Shown: piece after piece, positions 9,406 to 18,785 of the stretch
Numbering within the stretch: the first letter of the stretch is position 1
Layout of the letters: each line of letters begins with the position of its first letter
NCBI GenBank assembly: GCA_018056245.1
Contig: JAGPFZ010000007.1
Coordinates: 1 to 59,521 of the forward strand
Source: Bacteroidales bacterium
GTDB lineage: Bacteria; Bacteroidota; Bacteroidia; Bacteroidales; VadinHA17
DNA length: 59,521 bases
Direction: 5' to 3'
The notes under the pieces: model-generated
Seen by the model: the letters and a program-made list of their open reading frames with translations, nothing else
Databases searched by the model: none
What the model was told of the DNA's origin: nothing
Translations under genes and position numbers: made by a program

Positions 9406-10761
9406 ATGAAAAATGTTTTGGCCATAGCCTTATTCCCAGTGGTTGTATTTATTACATTATGCAATCAAAACCATAAAACCGTTTTGTTAACTGATGAATT
9501 TCAGGAATTAAGTGACGATTCACTTTTATCGTTTGTTCAGTTCAAGACATTGGAGTATTTCATTGATGGTGCTGAACCGGTTTCAGGGATGGCAAGGGAG
9601 AGATATCATATAGATGGAATATATTCGGAAAATGATATAAATGTAGTTACGACTGGAGGTTCAGGTTTCGGGATTATGGCTATTATTGCAGGTATTGACA
9701 GAGGTTACATTTCAAGGCAGGATGGAGTATCTATATTATGGAAAATAGTGAATTTTCTAACCAGAGCCGACAGATTCCATGGTGCTTTTCCACACTGGCT
9801 TTATGGTGAAACAGGGAAAGTAAAACCCTTTTCATCAAAAGATGATGGTGCCGACATAGTTGAAACAGCATATCTTATGCAGGGACTACTGACTGCGAGA
9901 CAATATCTGATGACAGGCTCTTCTGATGAACAGAAGCTGGCAGGTAAAATTGATTCTTTATGGAAAGCAGTTGAATGGGACTGGTTTACGAGAGGCGGGG
10001 AAGATGTTCTTTACTGGCATTGGTCACCTGATTACGGCTGGGAAATGAATCACCAGGTCAGAGGTTATAATGAATGCCTGATTCTTTATATACTTGCGGC
10101 TTCTTCGCCTTCACATTCTATCGGCCCGGATGTTTACCATAAGGGTTGGGCGAAGGGCGGTGATATTAATGGTTATACAAGTCCTTACGGATATACCCTG
10201 AGACTGAAACATGACGGAGCACCGGAATATGGAGGTCCGCTTTTCTGGGCTCACTATTCTTATCTCGGGCTCGACCCCCGGCTATTAAAGGACATATATG
10301 CCGACTACTGGCAGGAAAATGTAAATCATACACTTATTAATTGGAAATGGTGCTCATTAAATCCATGCGGTTATAAAGGATACAGCGAGAACTGCTGGGG
10401 TCTTACAGCAAGTTATTCGCCCAGAGGCTATTTTGCTCACCGCCCCGGACCTGGGACTGACTTAGGAGTAATATCTCCTACTGCAGCCATCGCTTCAATA
10501 CCTTATACACCAGATAAGTCAATGGCAGCCATCAGACATTTCTATTTTGAGCTTGGAAGCAAAATCTGGGGTAAATATGGATTTTACGATGCATTCTCTG
10601 AGCAGGCGGACTGGTTTCCTCAGAGATATCTGGCAATTGACGAGGGGCCAATAGTTGTGATGATTGAGAACTACAGGACAGGTCTTTTGTGGAATCTATT
10701 CATGAGTTGTCCGGAAGTAAAAGCCGGACTAAAAAAGCTTGGCTTTGAATTGATAAAATAA
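9406..10761 (+). CDS. GH144-like glucanase (glycoamylase-domain protein)
   Basis: A 451-residue exported protein with a hydrophobic N-terminal signal segment (about 1-20). A Cys at 20 could be a lipid attachment site, but the lipobox is atypical. The body has the alpha/alpha-barrel features of the PF10091 'glycoamylase' family, now linked to GH144 endo-beta-1,2-glucanases. Examples are the GGSGFGIMAI segment, a WGLTASYSPRGY-like active-site loop, DLGVISPTAA and the conserved tail around IDEGPIVVMIENYRTG. The length is usual for the family. It stands alone on the plus strand between the AsmA operon and the ECF cassette. Family assignment is good; the glucan linkage is inferred from the family. 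Confidence 0.8.
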   Translation: MKNVLAIALFPVVVFITLCNQNHKTVLLTDEFQELSDDSLLSFVQFKTLEYFIDGAEPVSGMARERYHIDGIYSENDINVVTTGGSGFGIMAIIAGIDRGYISRQDGVSILWKIVNFLTRADRFHGAFPHWLYGETGKVKPFSSKDDGADIVETAYLMQGLLTARQYLMTGSSDEQKLAGKIDSLWKAVEWDWFTRGGEDVLYWHWSPDYGWEMNHQVRGYNECLILYILAASSPSHSIGPDVYHKGWAKGGDINGYTSPYGYTLRLKHDGAPEYGGPLFWAHYSYLGLDPRLLKDIYADYWQENVNHTLINWKWCSLNPCGYKGYSENCWGLTASYSPRGYFAHRPGPGTDLGVISPTAAIASIPYTPDKSMAAIRHFYFELGSKIWGKYGFYDAFSEQADWFPQRYLAIDEGPIVVMIENYRTGLLWNLFMSCPEVKAGLKKLGFELIK

Positions 10762-10802
10762 ACAAATGTTTGTTTTGAAGGTTCTCGTGAAATTGAGATT
10801 TG

Positions 10803-11750
10803 TCAGTCGTTGAAAGTGATAGATACTCCTATTTCAAAAGGATAAAGCCCATATCCTCCTGGACCTTTACCGCTTATAAATAGCGGAGTTTTGTAATATG
10901 TAGCGTAGAAATTCAGGTTTTCGAATCCTGCACGTGCAGTAAAACCAAACCTCAGAATGTTCAGACTGAAATCATCGTTCGATTTTACTTTGTCGCCATT
11001 TTTATATACCATTTTACTATGCGAGCCAAGTTTTACAGCGCCAATTACACCTCCTCCGAAATTAAGCTGCTTGTTGTCGGTAGGAACCTGAACTTCGAGT
11101 AATATGGGAATGGTAAGATAAAGCGTGGTTAATTTCGATTTTTTTAATATTTCATCCGGAATAAATTCTGAAATAGTTCCATCTGGACTTTTGACAATAT
11201 TATTATTTTCATCGAATCGGTAATTGTTCCAATTAAGACCCATTCCGGTAACAAGCCCAAAATGTTGTGTAAATCCAAAACTTTCCTGTAAAGGAATAAT
11301 ATTAAAACATATTGACTTACCTGTATGAAGATTCATATAATCAATGTCGGAAGGCAATGAAAAACTGTTGTCTTCAGAAAGGAATCCGTTAAATCCTAAT
11401 TCGATCCCCGAAATATGTCCTTTGAATTTTTTGGGAGGCTTTTTTGCCATACTTGTACTACAAGTAGAGTTATAATTTTCTTCGGGTTCATTGATATTAT
11501 ATTTTTCAAAATGAATTTTGGAGCTTCCTTCAAGCGATTCGAGGATTTCAAGCCCTCTGTTTCCAATTCTTATTCTTAAAGAATCTTTATCGTCCTCAAT
11601 AATCAACAGATTGTTCCCTAAAGTTAAAACTGTTTTTTCATCATTTAAATTCTGCTTTTCTGTTTCTTCATTTTCTTTTGAAATTACTTCCTGACCGAAA
11701 GCCTGCAATATAATATTTGCAACCACCAGAATTATTGTTATTTTTTTCAT
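10803..11750 (-). CDS. Outer-membrane beta-barrel protein of the ECF cassette
   Basis: A 315-residue protein with a signal peptide (about 1-19, ending FGQ). A polar, acidic linker (20-110) leads to a C-terminal region of alternating amphipathic strands ending in FEIGVSITFND, as in PorT-like or OMP_b-brl_2 barrels. It lies 61 nt after the anti-sigma-like gene and is probably cotranscribed with it and with the ECF sigma factor upstream. It could be the output or the signal sensor of that system. The barrel fold is inferred from strand pattern; no ligand can be named. Confidence 0.65.
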   Translation of the reverse strand: MKKITIILVVANIILQAFGQEVISKENEETEKQNLNDEKTVLTLGNNLLIIEDDKDSLRIRIGNRGLEILESLEGSSKIHFEKYNINEPEENYNSTCSTSMAKKPPKKFKGHISGIELGFNGFLSEDNSFSLPSDIDYMNLHTGKSICFNIIPLQESFGFTQHFGLVTGMGLNWNNYRFDENNNIVKSPDGTISEFIPDEILKKSKLTTLYLTIPILLEVQVPTDNKQLNFGGGVIGAVKLGSHSKMVYKNGDKVKSNDDFSLNILRFGFTARAGFENLNFYATYYKTPLFISGKGPGGYGLYPFEIGVSITFND

Positions 11751-11811
11751 TTTTTGTTTAAATTTTATTTCATTGCTGGGACGATTTGAGAGTTATTATT
11801 GTTACATAGCC

Positions 11812-12900
11812 TTATTCGGATTTTTTAACAGGAAGATTTAATTTGAGCAGCTTTGAATTGAAATTTATTGAGCTAATATCCCCCGTTTCATCAGTACGCT
11901 GATTCAATACCATTTGCCATCCTAATAGTTTATTGAGTCCGGTTATTCCTGCTTCGGCAATTTCGTACGGTTTTAATTCATCATCTCTGACTGTTGGATT
12001 ATTTAAAATCTTTTTCCTGAAAAACACAATAAGTCTTTTCGTTAATTCAGAATCCTCTTCTGAGTCAATCAATGAATGTGAAATATTTTTATTTGTAATA
12101 TGTAATTGCTTTGGTATGTAGCTATCCAGGACAATATCTTCTTTAAAGGCTGATTTATTAATGATTATCTTTTCAGGTTTTGGAGTTTCCTGTTCGAAAG
12201 TTTCCGGTGTATGGTCTATTCCTTTTACTGGTTGAAGTGCAAGTTTAGTTCCTATGATGTTTATCGCTGTTGGAGCTGGAGTTGATTCATGCTTTATTTT
12301 ATCGGCTGTCATTTCAGGAGTAGCATTATTTATAGTCTGAGGCTTTTTGCTTTCTGCAATATCGCCGGAAGGTAAAACAGTTTCTTTGTTTTGGGGCGAA
12401 AAAACAAGAATAACGAATAAAGTAATTGAAGCTGCAGCACATAAAACAGCTGTGGATAAACGTGCAATTTTTTTTGTTGTTGAAAGTCTTTTTAATCTAT
12501 GCTTATTTCGAAAACTTAATAGAGGAGGATGAAGTTTTGTTTTTTGAAAAATTTCAAAGTTTTTCTTTTTTTCTTCATCCTCAACAATAATCTGGTAAAG
12601 TTCATTTTCCTGTTCAGGAATAAGATCTTTCTCCAGTGAGCCTATACAAAGAAGATTAAACTGGTCTTCATCAATGTCTGAAAGATTTTTTTTAAGTCTC
12701 TCTTTTCCAGGGAAAGGATTATCTTCAGATCTTATTCTGAAAAAAACAATGTTTTCGAACTCTTTCTTGATATCAGGATTTTTATCAAGAAAATCCATTA
12801 GAAGATTTAATTGATTGGTGTCGAGACGACCGTCGAGATAATCGGTTAACCATATTTCGTAATTTGTTCTATCGGGCTTCATTTCAGATAACTGTTTCAA
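11812..12900 (-). CDS. Probable anti-sigma factor, single-pass membrane protein
   Basis: A 362-residue protein. The N-terminal part (1-140) is charged and predicted cytoplasmic, with a WLTDYLDGRLD segment like the start of Bacteroidota anti-sigma factors. One membrane helix spans about 146-167. The C-terminal periplasmic part is Pro/Thr-rich and then helical. Its start overlaps the end of the ECF sigma gene by 17 nt, implying translational coupling, and an outer-membrane barrel gene follows. The anti-sigma role is inferred from position and topology rather than from a recognised zinc-binding motif, which is absent. Confidence 0.65.
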   Translation of the reverse strand: MKQLSEMKPDRTNYEIWLTDYLDGRLDTNQLNLLMDFLDKNPDIKKEFENIVFFRIRSEDNPFPGKERLKKNLSDIDEDQFNLLCIGSLEKDLIPEQENELYQIIVEDEEKKKNFEIFQKTKLHPPLLSFRNKHRLKRLSTTKKIARLSTAVLCAAASITLFVILVFSPQNKETVLPSGDIAESKKPQTINNATPEMTADKIKHESTPAPTAINIIGTKLALQPVKGIDHTPETFEQETPKPEKIIINKSAFKEDIVLDSYIPKQLHITNKNISHSLIDSEEDSELTKRLIVFFRKKILNNPTVRDDELKPYEIAEAGITGLNKLLGWQMVLNQRTDETGDISSINFNSKLLKLNLPVKKSE

Positions 12901-13369
12901 TTTTTCCGATATAATTTTTCATGGCAAGCCTTCCTCTGTAGATATTTATCTTTACCTGTGCTTCAGTTTGTCCGGTTATTTCTCCAATTTCCTTATAGGA
13001 GTATCCTTCATAGTCCCTGAGGAGCACGGAAATTTTTTGCTGTTCGGGAAGCCTTTCGAGAGCAGCATGAAGTATTTCATTAAGCCCTGTGTAATGGGTT
13101 TCGTCCAGTATTTTCTCCTGGTGTTCGGCCTCTAGAGTTATTACTCTTTTTTCTCTTCGGATAATATCAATCATAATATTGTATGCAGTAGTAAAAAGCC
13201 ATGATTTTGCAACATTAAAATCTATCTCTGTTACATGCTTCCATAATTTTTCATAGGTATCTTGGACGATATCATTTGCCCTGTCATCATCTTTAAGACT
13301 GCTGCGGATAAATCGCCAGAGGCCGTCGGAAAAACAATCGACAGCTTTATTGTATTCTTTTACTGTCAT
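12884..13369 (-). CDS. ECF-type RNA polymerase sigma factor
   Basis: A 161-residue sigma-70 family protein of extracytoplasmic-function size. Region 2 is seen around DDRANDIVQDTYEKLWKH. Region 4 is a helix-turn-helix around YEGYSYKEIGEITGQTEAQV ending RGRLAMKNYI. It recruits RNA polymerase to a specific promoter set. The gene is first in a three-gene minus-strand cassette: sigma, membrane anti-sigma (17-nt overlap) and outer-membrane barrel. Autoregulation is usual for such cassettes but no binding site was identified. Confidence 0.92.
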   Translation of the reverse strand: MTVKEYNKAVDCFSDGLWRFIRSSLKDDDRANDIVQDTYEKLWKHVTEIDFNVAKSWLFTTAYNIMIDIIRREKRVITLEAEHQEKILDETHYTGLNEILHAALERLPEQQKISVLLRDYEGYSYKEIGEITGQTEAQVKINIYRGRLAMKNYIGKIETVI

Positions 13370-13479
13370 GAAATTTTTTTCATGCTAAAGACGAATACCA
13401 CCTCGAAATGTTACAAAGATTAAAAGAAAATGTAAAGCTGTTGGATATAACAACTTTATCGTTAGTAATTAATAAGGAA

Positions 13480-14895
13480 TTATTGTTTCATTTGATACAC
13501 TCTAACCCAATCAATTTCCATAGAAGTCATTCCATTCAAAGGCCTGGTAGTTCCTCCGGAAAGATTGACAAACATAGGCTCCCGAGGAACGTTTTCGGTT
13601 AACTTAAATGCTTCTATACCGTTGATTTTCCATACCATCATCTGAGGAGTCCATTCAAGAGTGTAAATAAAACTTTTAGCAGCGAATTTTGAACCTAATT
13701 TAGATTTGACCTTTCGGCCGTTTTCATCAAACAGACCAAGCCAGACATTCCCATTAAATGTTGTACAGATATTTAAATGAGGTGTAATTTTGTCGGCAAT
13801 AAGCCAGAATGAATTTCTTGCATTTGGATTGCCGAGTTTGATCTTCGCAGAGAAAATTCCATATTTCTGTCTGAAAGAAATTCCTGTGTTTATAATTCCT
13901 GAAGTATAACTGAATTCCTTTGTAAAGAAGCCTTTAACTGGCGACCAGGCCTTACCTGTAATTTTTTGTGGTTTGGTTATGATTTTCAAATAACTGTTTC
14001 GCACTTCAAAATTACCATTATCAGTATAGAAATGAAGGTCGGATTCAAGTGAATACCGGTCGTGAAGTAGCTTTTCTCCCCAATAATAATTTGTAAGCCA
14101 TTTGTTTTTATCAATTTTCTCTCCTTCAAATTCATCGCTGAAAACAAGTTCCCGATTTTTAAGCACATCAAATTTATTACTGTCCTTTACTTTGAAATAC
14201 CATATTATATCGGGATTATTTTTCAGATTTAGGTATTCTTGTAGCTGTTTAAATTCATTGGTTTTTTCAAATCTTTTTTTGTCGAGGAGGTATTCTTTCT
14301 TTTCCTTGAATTCCTTTGTCCCGACGTACTCTTTAAGTTCATTATACCTGGCTAGCCGGGCAGAAGCGTCTAAGTTCAGAAAATTGGAATATTCTTTCGA
14401 AGATTTGAATTTGTAATACTCTTTTATTTCCGGTGAAGACTTTAACTGCCTGAATTCAGCCAGTTTTTTTGCGTTGTCTGAACCTGCAAAATCTTTCGAT
14501 TTCATCTTTTCTTTAAAGTCGGTTTCGGAAACAAGCTGTTTTAGTTCCTCGTATTTCTTAATTTTTTCTGAGCCATCAAGTTCCTTGAACTTCTTCAAAG
14601 CATTCCCTTCAACTGTCTTAAAATACAAAACTATATCCTTTGCCTTTTTAAGCGAAAGAAATTCTTTTTCTTTTGCATACTCTTCTGAACTTTTATAAGA
14701 AAGACTTTCTATTTCCTTTTTTTTCTGCTTGAAACCTTCAGAATTAATCAAGTCGTTCAGTTCATTATATCTCGCAAGTTGGTTGGATTCTGAAAAAGTT
14801 TTTAACTTTTCAAATTCAGCTATGAGGGCCTTTTCTTCTCGTTCAATTTTTTCAGTGGCTGGAACTATTCCCAGTAAAAGCTTAAGACTTGCCAT
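13480..14895 (-). CDS. GH16-like non-catalytic protein with three N-terminal repeats
   Basis: A 471-residue protein with no signal peptide. Residues 20-245 hold three imperfect repeats of about 70 residues, marked by (R/K)YxEL at 42, 114 and 183, an FKxKK block, and DIxxYFK- and LDxS-like segments; the repeats are Lys/Glu-rich and probably helical. Residues 249-471 resemble a GH16 laminarinase fold: VFSDEFEG and DKNKW at the start, FSAKIKLG and FWLIAD in the middle, FIYTLEWTP and a closing MEIDWVRVYQ. The GH16 catalytic ExDxxE motif is replaced by H373-L-N375-I-C-T378, so glycosidase activity is not expected. It may bind a polysaccharide. The gene stands alone. The repeat domain is not one I can name. 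Confidence 0.75.
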   Translation of the reverse strand: MASLKLLLGIVPATEKIEREEKALIAEFEKLKTFSESNQLARYNELNDLINSEGFKQKKKEIESLSYKSSEEYAKEKEFLSLKKAKDIVLYFKTVEGNALKKFKELDGSEKIKKYEELKQLVSETDFKEKMKSKDFAGSDNAKKLAEFRQLKSSPEIKEYYKFKSSKEYSNFLNLDASARLARYNELKEYVGTKEFKEKKEYLLDKKRFEKTNEFKQLQEYLNLKNNPDIIWYFKVKDSNKFDVLKNRELVFSDEFEGEKIDKNKWLTNYYWGEKLLHDRYSLESDLHFYTDNGNFEVRNSYLKIITKPQKITGKAWSPVKGFFTKEFSYTSGIINTGISFRQKYGIFSAKIKLGNPNARNSFWLIADKITPHLNICTTFNGNVWLGLFDENGRKVKSKLGSKFAAKSFIYTLEWTPQMMVWKINGIEAFKLTENVPREPMFVNLSGGTTRPLNGMTSMEIDWVRVYQMKQ

Positions 14896-15240
14896 TGTGA
14901 TAATTGTTTTGATATAACATGTTAAAGATAAAAAATCTTTTATTAATTAAATATAAATGTTTTGTGTTTATTTACAACTCAAAATAAAGACTTTAAATTA
15001 TAGATATAAAATTTATTCCTTTCCATCTTTTTCTTTTAGATTTACTGGACTCTATTGAAGAAGATATTAATATCGGGGGCCAATATTTATTAATTGAAAT
15101 AAAATCTATTATGAAATTTAAATCAATTAGCATAAATTTGATAAATAAATATTTTATAAATATAAAAATTGGACGGCAAGATATTTTTTTAATATTTCAT
15201 TTGTTCCTGTAACAGAAAATTTCTATAAAGATACGTTTTT
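14896..15240. other. AT-rich divergent intergenic region
   Basis: These 345 nt lie between the divergent GH16-like gene and the NfeD-type protease gene. They hold no ORF of note, no tRNA and no strong hairpin. A TAAATTTG -7-like match at 15133-15140 faces the protease gene, without a -33 TTTG. Nothing else could be supported. Confidence 0.6.
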
Positions 15241-16548
15241 ATGAACTATTTAGCACTGAATATCGCTATTTTAGCATTTCTGACTATGAGTTTTAAACCT
15301 GTAACGCAAGCCGGTGAAGACTCTGTTACTAAAAAGGTAGTTGTAATTTCTATTGATGGTTCTATAAATCCTTCAACTGCAGAATACATAAATTCAGGTA
15401 TTAGTAAGGCAAAGCGGGAAAATGTAGAATGCCTGATTATCAAATTGAATACTCCTGGAGGATTATTAAAATCTACCAGAGTTATTGTATCTGATTTGCT
15501 CGATTCTGAAATTCCTGTAGTTGTGTTTGTTTATCCTAGTGGCGCACAGGCAGCTTCAGCAGGTGTTTTTGTAACACTTGCAGCTCATATAGCGGTAATG
15601 GCACCAGGAACTAATATAGGTGCAGCGCATCCTGTTGGTCTTCAGGGTGAACAGGATTCAGTTATGAACGAAAAAGCCACTAACGACGCTGCAGCATTCA
15701 TAAGGTCAATAAGTGAGAAGAGGAAAAGAAATGTTCAGTGGGCAGAAGATGCCGTAAGAAAAAGTATTTCAATTACAGAAAATGAAGCCTTGAAAGAAAA
15801 TGTTATAGATGTAATTGCGGCTTCGATGCCAGATTTGCTTAAAAAAATTGATGGGAAAGAAATAACCGTATCCACTGGCACAAAAGTTCTGAATACTGAA
15901 AATGCCGAGGTAATTGATATTGAAATGGACTTTAAGCAAAAAATCCTTAACATGCTAAGTGATCCTAATATTGCATATATATTATTAATGATCGGTATCT
16001 ACGGCATAATGTTCGAACTTTATAATCCCGGAGCAATATTTCCAGGTGTGGTTGGTGGAATTAGTTTAATCGTTGCTTTTTACTCGTTGCATACTCTGCC
16101 TGTAAATTATGCAGGCCTGGCATTGATTGTTTTTGCAATTATTTTATTTATTGCAGAAATAAAAATAGTTAGTCACGGATTATTAACTTTGGGTGGAATT
16201 ATTTCATTAATACTTGGATCAATAATGTTAATCAATACTGAGTCAACATTGGAAGTTATCAGAATCTCATGGTTTGTAATTCTGGTGATCGTTATATTTA
16301 CGACTGCTTTCTTTTTATTTGCGATTGGTTTCGGCATTAAAGCTCAAACCCGCAAGCCTACGACAGGAATAGAAGGTATTATAGGAGAAATTGGGGAAAC
16401 TATTTGTGATTTAAATCCTGAGGGTCAGGTAAGAATTCATGGTGAGCTCTGGAATGCTGAAAGCCCTGATGGCTTCGTCAGCAAAGGAACAAAAGTTAAA
16501 GTTATACGGGTATCAAATCTTAAATTAATAGTGAGTAAAATAACTTAA
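15241..16548 (+). CDS. NfeD-family membrane-bound serine protease (ClpP-class)
   Basis: A 435-residue protein with a signal peptide (about 1-24). A ClpP/SppA-like protease domain (about 30-215) has the NTPGG motif and a candidate Ser106/Lys145 dyad (AASAG and NEKATND). Several membrane helices follow (about 245-375), then a C-terminal OB-fold NfeD domain (about 385-435). The best known relatives cleave the C-terminus of a partner stomatin. The next gene, 22 nt downstream, encodes exactly such a stomatin/slipin, so the two form a classic pair in membrane quality control. Family assignment is firm; the dyad residues are read from motif context. Confidence 0.9.
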   Translation: MNYLALNIAILAFLTMSFKPVTQAGEDSVTKKVVVISIDGSINPSTAEYINSGISKAKRENVECLIIKLNTPGGLLKSTRVIVSDLLDSEIPVVVFVYPSGAQAASAGVFVTLAAHIAVMAPGTNIGAAHPVGLQGEQDSVMNEKATNDAAAFIRSISEKRKRNVQWAEDAVRKSISITENEALKENVIDVIAASMPDLLKKIDGKEITVSTGTKVLNTENAEVIDIEMDFKQKILNMLSDPNIAYILLMIGIYGIMFELYNPGAIFPGVVGGISLIVAFYSLHTLPVNYAGLALIVFAIILFIAEIKIVSHGLLTLGGIISLILGSIMLINTESTLEVIRISWFVILVIVIFTTAFFLFAIGFGIKAQTRKPTTGIEGIIGEIGETICDLNPEGQVRIHGELWNAESPDGFVSKGTKVKVIRVSNLKLIVSKIT

Positions 16549-16570
16549 AACAAATTTAAAAGGAATTGTT

Positions 16571-17332
16571 ATGGAGCAGACATCAAACGTTTTATTAATA
16601 GCGGGGATTATATTCCTGTTAATTATTCTTGCAAGCGCAATCAAAATTTTGCGTGAATATGAACGTGCGGTTGTTTTCAGGTTGGGAAGATTGATTGGGG
16701 TCAGAGGCCCTGGTATTATTTTCCTTATTCCTGTTATTGACCGGATGGTAAAGGTAAGTCTGAGAACTGTTGTTATGGACGTACCTACACAGGATGTAAT
16801 TACGAAAGATAATGTATCTATAAAGGTAAATGCTGTGGTTTATTTCCGTGTGATACAGCCCGATAAGGCAATTGTTGAAGTTGAAAATTATCTCTTCGCC
16901 ACCTCGCAATTATCACAAACCACTTTGAGAAGCATACTCGGGCAATCGGAGCTTGATGAGTTACTCTCTCAAAGAGAAAAAATCAACATTGAACTTGCAA
17001 AAATAATTGATCATCAGACCGAACCATGGGGAATAAAAGTTTCAACAGTTGAAGTAAAGCATATTGACCTGCCTCAGGAGATGCAGCGTGCAATGGCTAA
17101 ACAAGCCGAAGCCGAGAGAGAGCGACGTGCGAAAGTGATCCATGCTGAAGGTGAATTCCAGGCAAGCCAAAGACTTGCCGATGCGGCTCAAATAATTAGT
17201 TCAAACCCAGCAGCTCTGCAACTACGTTTCCTGCAAACTCTTACGGAAGTCGCATCAGAACAAAGTTCTACAATAATTTTTCCGGTACCCCTTGATATAA
17301 TTTCCGCTTTTTTACCAAAGAATGGGAAATAA
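16571..17332 (+). CDS. Slipin/stomatin-like SPFH (Band 7) protein
   Basis: A 253-residue protein with one N-terminal membrane helix (about 6-27). An SPFH domain begins at [15 protein letters not shown] and runs to about 190, and a coiled-coil tail rich in Ala, Glu and Arg follows (around [19 protein letters not shown]). These proteins oligomerise on membranes and organise lipid and protein domains. The hydrophobic C-terminal end (around [13 protein letters not shown]) is the kind of site cleaved by the NfeD protease encoded directly upstream. Length and order are typical of bacterial nfeD-slipin operons. Confidence 0.93.
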   Translation: MEQTSNVLLIAGIIFLLIILASAIKILREYERAVVFRLGRLIGVRGPGIIFLIPVIDRMVKVSLRTVVMDVPTQDVITKDNVSIKVNAVVYFRVIQPDKAIVEVENYLFATSQLSQTTLRSILGQSELDELLSQREKINIELAKIIDHQTEPWGIKVSTVEVKHIDLPQEMQRAMAKQAEAERERRAKVIHAEGEFQASQRLADAAQIISSNPAALQLRFLQTLTEVASEQSSTIIFPVPLDIISAFLPKNGK

Positions 17333-17465
17333 TTTGTTGTTTGAGTGATCAATAAAATTTTTGAAGGAATAGAATATCAATCTATTAGTAAAAAAAATGA
17401 AATGTGACAATTGGTTATTTATAAATTTTATAATTTTTTTTTTATTGATTTTAAAATAAGATACA

Positions 17466-18776
17466 ATGAAATCTAATAGAAGGACATTTATAAAGGCAGC
17501 CTCTGCGGCTGCTGCAGCAGCTACAGTTTTCCCATTCGAAACATTTTCTATTGGTAAGCCGGGTTTTGCTCCCAGTGATAAGGTAAGGGTGGCTCTGATC
17601 GGAGGCAACAGCCAGGGCTGGAGTAACCTGGCTTCTTTTCTGAAAAACAAAGAAGTTGAGTGCGTTGCAATGTGCGATATTGACAGAAATGTACTGAATA
17701 AGCGTACAGATGATATTGTTAAGCTTGGGTTTCAGAAACCAAGACTTTATGTTGATTACAGAAAAATGCTCGAGAGCAACGATATTGATGTGGTGATAAT
17801 AGGCACACCCGACCACTGGCACTGCCTTATGTTAGTTGACACTCTGGAATCAGGGAAAAATGCTTATGTTGAAAAACCTATCGGTAATTCCATTGCTGAA
17901 ATAAATATAATGCAAAATGCTGTAAAGAAACATGGAAAACTCGTTCAGGTTGGACAGTGGCAAAGAAGTCAGCCCCATTTCGTGGATGCAATGAATTACT
18001 TGAAAACTGGGAAGCTCGGCCGGATAAGGGTTTGTAAGGCATGGTCGTATATCGACTGGAAGGGAGCAGTTCCAAAAGTCCCGGATTCTCCGGTCCCTGA
18101 GGGTGTGGATTATGACAGGTGGCTCGGCCCTACACCTAAAAGACCATTCAATAAAAACAGATTTCATTTTACCTGGCGCTGGTATTGGGAATATGGAGGA
18201 GGACTTATGACCGACTGGGGTGTACATCTTATTGACTATATTCTTTATGGAATGAACAGGTCGGTTCCAACTTCGGTGATGGCGATAGGAGGAAAATACG
18301 CCTATCCCGATGACGACATGGTTACACCCGATACTATGACCGCAGTTTACGATTTCAATGATTTTACCATGATATGGGAACACACAATTGGTATCGGGCT
18401 TGGAAACTGGAAGAGACCTCATGGAATGGCATATACAGGTGAAAATGGTACGTTGGTTCTTGACCGTAACGGCTGGGAGGTATTTCCTGAAAAGAACAGA
18501 ATAGAAGCTGTACCGGTTCAGAAAAATGTAGGAGTAGGCCTCGATCTCCATGTCAGGAATTTTCTCGACTGCCTGCGCGACAATACACCACAGAAACTTA
18601 ATGCCGGAATTGATATTGGCAGAAACGTAGCACTGGTTGCTCAAATGGGTAATATTGCATTCCGGACAGGTGAAAAAGTCTATTGGGACAATACAAAACA
18701 GCAGTTTACATCTTCAAATGCAAATAAGCTTATAACCCCGACTTATTACAACGGATATAAACTGCCGAAATATTAA
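17466..18776 (+). CDS. Gfo/Idh/MocA family oxidoreductase, Tat-exported
   Basis: A 436-residue NAD(P)-dependent oxidoreductase. The N-terminus has a twin-arginine signal (NRRTFIKAA followed by an alanine-rich stretch), so it is exported folded with its cofactor. The Rossmann domain starts at VRVALIGGNSQG (about 41-51), and the EKP motif is present at 136-138 (VEKPIG). The C-terminal half contains the alpha/beta substrate domain with HFTWRWYWEYGGG and DWGVHLID. Related exported enzymes act on sugars or inositols in glycan breakdown, but the substrate cannot be told here. It lies 133 nt after the stomatin gene and converges on the PfkB gene with a 9-nt gap. Confidence 0.88.
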   Translation: MKSNRRTFIKAASAAAAAATVFPFETFSIGKPGFAPSDKVRVALIGGNSQGWSNLASFLKNKEVECVAMCDIDRNVLNKRTDDIVKLGFQKPRLYVDYRKMLESNDIDVVIIGTPDHWHCLMLVDTLESGKNAYVEKPIGNSIAEINIMQNAVKKHGKLVQVGQWQRSQPHFVDAMNYLKTGKLGRIRVCKAWSYIDWKGAVPKVPDSPVPEGVDYDRWLGPTPKRPFNKNRFHFTWRWYWEYGGGLMTDWGVHLIDYILYGMNRSVPTSVMAIGGKYAYPDDDMVTPDTMTAVYDFNDFTMIWEHTIGIGLGNWKRPHGMAYTGENGTLVLDRNGWEVFPEKNRIEAVPVQKNVGVGLDLHVRNFLDCLRDNTPQKLNAGIDIGRNVALVAQMGNIAFRTGEKVYWDNTKQQFTSSNANKLITPTYYNGYKLPKY

Positions 18777-18785
18777 AAACAGTGG

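Noticed and set aside
17850..18644. 264-codon open frame on the minus strand
   Set aside because: It lies wholly opposite the Gfo/Idh/MocA gene, which has a complete domain set; the antisense translation has no domain features.
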